Source: Melampsora larici-populina 98AG31 (Eukaryota > Basidiomycota > Pucciniomycetes > Pucciniales > Melampsoraceae). Taken from it: a DNA stretch of 64,000 bases. Below are positions 58,588 through 64,000 of this stretch, in pieces. The DNA lies in NCBI RefSeq assembly GCF_000204055.1, contig NW_006768777.1, positions 1,006,036 to 1,070,035 on the forward strand, read 5' to 3'. Every line of letters starts with the position of its first letter. Position 1 is the stretch's first letter. The notes beneath the pieces are model-generated. The model ran no database searches and had not been told where the DNA came from. It saw only the letters and a list, made by a program, of their open reading frames with translations. Both the position numbers and the translations under genes were made by a program.

Positions 58588-61359
58588 TCAAGCCTCCATT
58601 TCTTGTTTTGACAAATTAAAACCATTTTCCTTCAACCATAATGGAAACTGTTCTGGTATACAAGTCTCCAATACCTCGTCCAAGTGTCTCACATGGTCCT
58701 TGATTGATGATGGCTTTGGCCACCTCTTTAATAGGTCCCATATTGTAGGTTCCACCTTTATGATCTTCAATACACTTGAATTTTTTTTGAATATCTCCAT
58801 CATATATTGAGACTCTTGACAGATATTTGAGGATGCATGACTCATTTTTGCAGAGCCCACAAATAATGTGTCAAAGTCCACTTTGGTCAAGATTGAAAAC
58901 TGTATTTGGAGAAAATCCCACACATCTCGCAGAATGATGTGAAGGAACTCACTACTTCCAGTTTCCTTTTCTAAGACTATCTTCACTACACCAAAAAGAG
59001 AAGGAACCAATCTCAACTTTAAGTTACTGATGGCATTTTCAACCCTGCTTATGTAGTATTTTATTTCACTGGGTCCCAATGATGGTTTCTTATCAGATAC
59101 CTTGGTAAGAAGGCTTGACCTTAACTGCTTGAAATAAACCCTCAACTCTTGCTCAATATTCAAAATGAATCTGACACATGATCTTCCTTGATTCAATAGA
59201 GTTTGTCTACTAGTTGCTATTTCGGAAAGCTTTGGAGTGACAGAAGTTGTTGGTAAATATGCTTCATTCCTGTCCACATAGCTTTGGTCTCTTCCACAAC
59301 CTTTGTGCATCCATATTCTAAGTTTTGTATTCAATAATCCATAAGGAATTATTGATAATGACAACACTTTTTCATCTCTCCATTCTTTCCATACTTGGTA
59401 ATATACATAAAGCTTGAAATCACGTGGACTCTTCAAAAACAGGAGTTCATGTAGTACTCTGAATGGTGAAATTCTATTGTATCTTTTTATATCTGTCTCA
59501 GAACCAATTATATCTTGAATTTTCTGGGTATCAAATATTGAAAACCCATCAATATATCCTTGTATCCAATGTAAGCTTTTTTTGAAGAGGTTGTAGCAAT
59601 CACTTTCTGGGTTTTCTGGTGCATCAACAAAAGCAATAAATCCAAGAAATACCATCACAACTGCAGAATTGACTTTTCTTCCCGCATGTTCCAAATTCTT
59701 CCTCATATCTGTTAAAACACCTCCTGTGAAATCCAGATTTTCAACTGAGACTTTAAATCTTTTTTTCCAATCAAGAAACCATTTGTCATTGATGCTTACT
59801 AAATCACCATACATTCTGAGCTGTGTACTACCCAATTCTCTAAGACTACCAGGAATCCTTCTCAGGATATTCCTGATCAAGTGATGGGGCATCTTATCAT
59901 TTGGAAAAGATAAGTCTAAATCTGGAGAAAATTCAAATAAGTTTTGATTACTATTATGAGTGTTTTCAAGCCTTGAATCAGCCAATCTGGTTTTGCAATT
60001 CCTTGAATTCTGGATTGTTTTGGGATTTGCTGTTCTTTTTTTAGATTCCCTGCTCTTCTTGAGGGATGATTTGAGTTGGGAAGGGATAGATATTGGGTTT
60101 TCCTTGACTATTGTCATGGTTTCTTCCATTGGATGATTACTGGTTTTCATATTCCATAACTCTGTAGACATTGTAGGCTTTTCCCTTTCATTTGAATTTA
60201 AGGAGGTGTAATCAGACATTGATCCATCCACACCTGTATGTGCAGATCTTTCACCTCCACCTATCTCGGGTATATCTGCCACTGAATCTGAATGTATTGA
60301 AATACCTCTGGGCATTTTATTTTCTTCCAGAGCATTTTCCATTCTGGGAAAACATTGTCTTTGAAGGTTCACAAGAAGAGAGCTGGAAAATGAGTTTCCT
60401 GCAATACCTCTGTGATTGTGTCCTGAACTAGAGTCAATAATGTTATAGTTGTGTGATGTGATGGTGTCTGAAGAAAATTTGAAAGCACCTTCAGGTGTTT
60501 CTTCTTCCATGAAATTAAATTCAGGGTCTGAGGAATGGGAGAACTTCATCATATGATCCAACAACTGTTGATTTGGGAAAGTTTCAGGATTTTCATGTGG
60601 ATACATTGGAATTGTATTTAGAGATGTTTGCTTCTGATGTTCTTCAAGTCCCTGGAATATGTCATTACCATTTGTACAGGTTGGAATGCTTGAGAGATCA
60701 TCAACTAAGTCTACATTCAGAGGGAAAGGCAAGGAGGGGTATATGTGTGATGGATTCAGTGAATTTGCACTTGGATTATGGCCAGTATCAGTATCTTCTG
60801 GTGTGTGTGAAAAGTGAAATGGTGCTGTGTATGGGTTATTAATTGAAGGATGATGTTGATACCAAGTATGTGGCTCTTTGTTTATGGTCATTTCAGCTAG
60901 TGGTGCCCCTTGGATTCTAACTTGACTCATTCTATTGGTCACTGGATCACTCTCCTCTATTCTATGATGATTATTGATATGATGAACTGGATCTTGGTTT
61001 GTATTCCATAGCGTGGTGTGCATTGAAGATTTGTCCTGCAGATAATTATACTGGAATTGAAGCTTTGAACCAATCTCTTCCCCATAGATATGTTCATGCT
61101 TCCCCTGATGTGTGTGAATATCTGATTCAGGATGTAGGTGTCCAAGATCCTGGATTCCATGACCCTCAACATCAATAGTAGGACATGTCTTGTCATTTCC
61201 CCAGTTGAATATTTGAGTGTATAGACTATCAAAGGAGGTATTTTCAAAGGGATCCTCAACCTGATGCTCTAAACCTCTCACAATGTAAAAGGAAAGATAT
61301 GAGATTGAGGCAGCTGTAATTAATTTAATTCTTCTTGTAGCCATGTTGAGAGTGCTCAT
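58588..61359 (-). CDS. Large secreted protein, intronless, orphan
   Basis: An uninterrupted 923-codon frame, the longest in the window. A hydrophobic N-terminal segment follows M-A-T-R-R (I-K-L-I-T-A-A-S-I-S-Y-L-S-F-Y-I-V), consistent with a signal peptide or anchor; the best start is the first or the sixth codon. Residues about 40-450 are disordered, His/Asn/Ser-rich. Residues about 460-920 are folded and helical with scattered Trp, including W-F-L-D-W-K-K-R-F and Y-Y-Q-V-W-K-E-W. There is no catalytic motif I know. It resembles, by architecture only, the long lineage-specific secreted proteins of rusts. The lack of introns contrasts with every other well-supported gene here except the 208-codon one. 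Confidence 0.75.
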   Translation of the reverse strand: MSTLNMATRRIKLITAASISYLSFYIVRGLEHQVEDPFENTSFDSLYTQIFNWGNDKTCPTIDVEGHGIQDLGHLHPESDIHTHQGKHEHIYGEEIGSKLQFQYNYLQDKSSMHTTLWNTNQDPVHHINNHHRIEESDPVTNRMSQVRIQGAPLAEMTINKEPHTWYQHHPSINNPYTAPFHFSHTPEDTDTGHNPSANSLNPSHIYPSLPFPLNVDLVDDLSSIPTCTNGNDIFQGLEEHQKQTSLNTIPMYPHENPETFPNQQLLDHMMKFSHSSDPEFNFMEEETPEGAFKFSSDTITSHNYNIIDSSSGHNHRGIAGNSFSSSLLVNLQRQCFPRMENALEENKMPRGISIHSDSVADIPEIGGGERSAHTGVDGSMSDYTSLNSNEREKPTMSTELWNMKTSNHPMEETMTIVKENPISIPSQLKSSLKKSRESKKRTANPKTIQNSRNCKTRLADSRLENTHNSNQNLFEFSPDLDLSFPNDKMPHHLIRNILRRIPGSLRELGSTQLRMYGDLVSINDKWFLDWKKRFKVSVENLDFTGGVLTDMRKNLEHAGRKVNSAVVMVFLGFIAFVDAPENPESDCYNLFKKSLHWIQGYIDGFSIFDTQKIQDIIGSETDIKRYNRISPFRVLHELLFLKSPRDFKLYVYYQVWKEWRDEKVLSLSIIPYGLLNTKLRIWMHKGCGRDQSYVDRNEAYLPTTSVTPKLSEIATSRQTLLNQGRSCVRFILNIEQELRVYFKQLRSSLLTKVSDKKPSLGPSEIKYYISRVENAISNLKLRLVPSLFGVVKIVLEKETGSSEFLHIILRDVWDFLQIQFSILTKVDFDTLFVGSAKMSHASSNICQESQYMMEIFKKNSSVLKIIKVEPTIWDLLKRWPKPSSIKDHVRHLDEVLETCIPEQFPLWLKENGFNLSKQEMEA

Positions 61360-62859
61360 AGTTGATTCTGTTGATGTGTATCAATAAGTGTTAGAGTCCA
61401 TTTTGAGTTGGGTTTGATATAGTTTTTGTTGGGGAAAACTCTGCCGCTAGCAATCTCAAAAAATATCTTCAAAGATCCTCCCAACGGGTGAAGTGGGGAA
61501 TTCATGGACTTGGATGAAACTTGTATGTAAAAACTCCATGTGTGTCCACTCCAATATGTATGATATAATTTATGATGCAGCACACAAATACCTTGAAACA
61601 TTTGTCAATTGTCTCAGAATTGATTACCTTGAATGAAATTTGTTTCTGGAAAATTCAGGCATACTGCCAGAGAAACCACCACAGCCATGATGAAACACCT
61701 TTAAACCTGGGTTATCAAAATGAATCCCATGACTTTAAGTTCTTCATCTTTTTCATGGGGAATTTACATGCAGTGTAATGGATGACAAAAAACAACTATC
61801 ACAAAATGTATGTTTATCATCTACCAATCTGAAATGTGCAAAATGTGATATTGTGCAGCCAAGATTTCTGTGAATTTTGTGAATTTTGTGAATTTTGCCA
61901 TATCATGCATTTTCTTCCTTTAAAGAATGTTTCTGTTCATGTTTATCAATGGTTTTGATCATCTTACCAGTGATTGAGTTGAGGGTATCACAATTCCAGG
62001 CCACTAAGAACTACTGTCAGCCTGAGACTTAAGATGGTTGGCTTCAAGAGACTCAAAGCTGGATGATCTTCCTTGAAGCATCTTAATTATTGGCTTTGTT
62101 ACACTACAGTAAGTTTACTGAGGTATATTCAAGCCTTTATATAACAGAAGCTGGTGACTCCATGTTGTCTTAGGTGCGGAATGTGTACTGCTGCCTGATA
62201 TTCACTGAAAGGTCTGTTCCAATCAGGGTCTTCTGAGGTAGGTATGAAAGGACTCCTGTATGCAATTGTAACTAGCCTAGTGTCAACATAAAAGAGGCAT
62301 CTTTATCAATACCAATCTTTGAAACATTTTGGACAATGAAGGGAGTTTGATCTAAATATATGTTTTGATCTTTAGTTCATAACAACATTCTTTAACAAAA
62401 AGATACACAATAATAGTTATCCAAAATTGTTGGTGGTCAATTGACTATGGTAAGTGAAATCTATGTACAAGTGAAAGGTTATGAAAATTTTTACAAACTG
62501 AGCAGAATGAAATGAAAGATATTCAAGCAGGATGATGTAATAGGAAAATTGATCACCCCAACTGATTTTGTTGAAAATGAAGAGTTATATATATATATGC
62601 TTGTGTTGAGAAAATTGTATCTCCCCATCTTTGGGAAGAGAACGTATGTCAATGTTTCATTTTTTTATACTTCTTAATTCTAAATGTGATTGATCTGATA
62701 TGTTATATGTCTTGGTTTTCATCTCATAGATCAACTGAGCTCACTGTCTGCTCTATCAACTTGATCAGAAGATGAGGACAACCTATTGAAACCTCAATTT
62801 CCATTGACCACAAAACAAACCAATTGTCAGACCAAACAAAAGGCTGTGAAGAAATGAAA
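61360..62859. other. AT-rich spacer, upstream of the 923-aa gene
   Basis: Contains a triple 'tgaattttg' microrepeat near 61870 and a TA-repeat near 62588-62600. A 'ccccatctttgggaagaga' block at about 62622 recalls the repeat at 8611 and a weaker one at 57065. No gene supported. Confidence 0.45.
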
Positions 62860-64000
62860 AAAAGTAAGTTTCCTGATGTTTTACTTTCCTTTCTTTTGAA
62901 TGATTGCTTTTGATTACTGAACATGATTTTATAATTTCCCCTTTCTAGGAAAAGGCAGTACCTGATCAAGACTCTGGAGACAAGATCATTCCAAGCAGAC
63001 CTAGGACAGGTATTAAGGCACCACAACTGGCTTGAGTCAAAGAATTACTCAAGTAATATCACCCTCCAATCTATCCTACTGGCCAGGTTTGTTTAGTGGT
63101 TTGTTTAGTTTTGGTTAGTCATTTGTTCAAGATTCAATACTGATATATGTTCTTCAGACCTCTGGTGATCCACAGTTTTACAAGTGCTGGTGGTGTTGTG
63201 GTTGTTTCCTCAAGGGTATGACTAACTACTACAGCCTTTGCAGACACCAGGATGGAAGCAAAGGACAACTGCTTGCCCAGGTGATCACAAGCCAAATCTT
63301 CTGGCATGGATCTTCCACTGTCATGGGAGGAGCTGCAGATATTTGCACAGAGTTCAAATTCAGGAATTCTTGATTGTTTCATTTCCAAGGATAAGTTCAG
63401 TGGTGACCTCCTGAATCTTATGTGTGTAATCTGGTTGGTTTGACAAGCTCTTCCATGGGCTTGTTTTCAAGACTTAATGTTGTGAGCAGCTTTCCAATTG
63501 GCAAATGTTTCAGCTGCCCTTCTATTTGCAGTATGGGCAGCAAACACTGCAAAGTGCGCTTACTCTGGATTGCAGCAGGCAGTTCTGGAAACAACCAAGG
63601 TAAGTCCTCTGCTCATATTTTTCTCATTCTGTTTCCGTTTACATCTCTTCATCATTTTAGGCTTCTATCTCTTCTTCTTTTTCATGCACTTTTTTATTCC
63701 TCACTCTTTGTCTTCATCTAGAACATCTCATGCAAATTCTGCCTGATTCATGATGGCTGGACCACTTCTCAGAGCTGTTATGCATTCATTGACAATAAGT
63801 GGAAGTTTAAGACCGTTCATCTTGGTCTGAAGCTTGCCGCTTGGAACCATGCAGGTGTCTTACTTGCCCAAACTGTGGCTTGATTTCTCACCAAGCATGG
63901 TCTATATGAGAAGATGAGTTTTATTTATTTATTTTTATTAACCATTTCAATATTGATTTTGACATGTTTTGTGTTATCTGCATGCTATCCCAAACAACCA
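62860..64000 (+). pseudogene. hAT-family transposase, decayed and cut by the window end
   Basis: The plus strand shows the parts of a rust-type hAT transposase: a basic N-terminal stretch near 62940-63050; a BED-like zinc finger exon from 63158 (Y-K-C-x-x-C ... Y-S-L-C-R-H-Q-D-G-S); and, after a GTAAGT...CTAG intron (63600-63721), the core start I-H-D-G-W-T-T-S, with the first catalytic Asp region, and H-L-G-L-K. An in-frame TGA at 63881-63883 sits where an Arg is usual. A second stop lies in the N-terminal part near 63034. No terminal inverted repeat is visible on the left. The rest lies beyond the window. Confidence 0.62.

Noticed and set aside
1..64000. CRISPR arrays, bacterial operons, rRNA genes
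   Set aside because: Spliceosomal introns, intron-bearing tRNAs and eukaryotic gene families throughout; no regularly spaced direct repeats and no rRNA-like sequence seen.

Overview
This window is nuclear DNA from a basidiomycete, most probably a rust fungus (Pucciniales). The genes are intron-rich, with introns of about 60-140 nt. The transposons include rust-style Harbinger, Gypsy, LINE and hAT-like families. There are several small secreted proteins without known domains, and CpG sites inside transposons are visibly decayed. Genus cannot be fixed from sequence alone. All exon models were built by eye from GT/AG sites and checked for frame arithmetic. None is backed by transcripts.

Layout. 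(1) 1-11.5 kb is a transposon graveyard. A minus-strand LINE (about 0.5-8.5 kb) is cut into four pieces by three later insertions: a 355-bp MITE, a 1536-bp element and a complete 3531-bp PIF/Harbinger element, which itself carries a 172-bp foldback element. A fourth short element lies at 11.07-11.45 kb. Three of these elements share CAAC-type terminal inverted repeats and 7-bp target duplications. (2) 12-18 kb holds a large acidic, serine-rich nuclear-type protein, an intron-containing tRNA-Tyr and the U5 snRNP WD40 gene SNRNP40. (3) 18-23.7 kb is a tandem segmental duplication carrying two related small secreted proteins, effector candidates; the first has a scrambled inverted copy just downstream. 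(4) 24.2-30.5 kb is a young but inactivated Gypsy retrotransposon, followed by a 513-bp Tc1/mariner-like MITE.

(5) 31.6-54 kb is the gene-rich core: mitochondrial GrpE (MGE1), two paralogous membrane-anchored alpha/beta hydrolases that share a 7-nt microexon, a mitochondrial AUH-type enoyl-CoA hydratase, a short-chain reductase, several secreted or orphan proteins, and Mediator subunit MED17 with a GC-AG intron. (6) 54-64 kb is gene-poor and AT-rich: an intron-containing tRNA-Gly, a repeat pair differing by an exact intron-like block, one intronless 923-aa secreted protein, and a decayed hAT transposase that runs off the window end.

The most unusual signals are the CAAC/7-bp-TSD transposon superfamily, the conserved 7-nt microexon, the repeats that differ by precise 60-nt GT-AG segments, the inverted effector copy, and the concentration of CGA-to-TGA stops in transposons.
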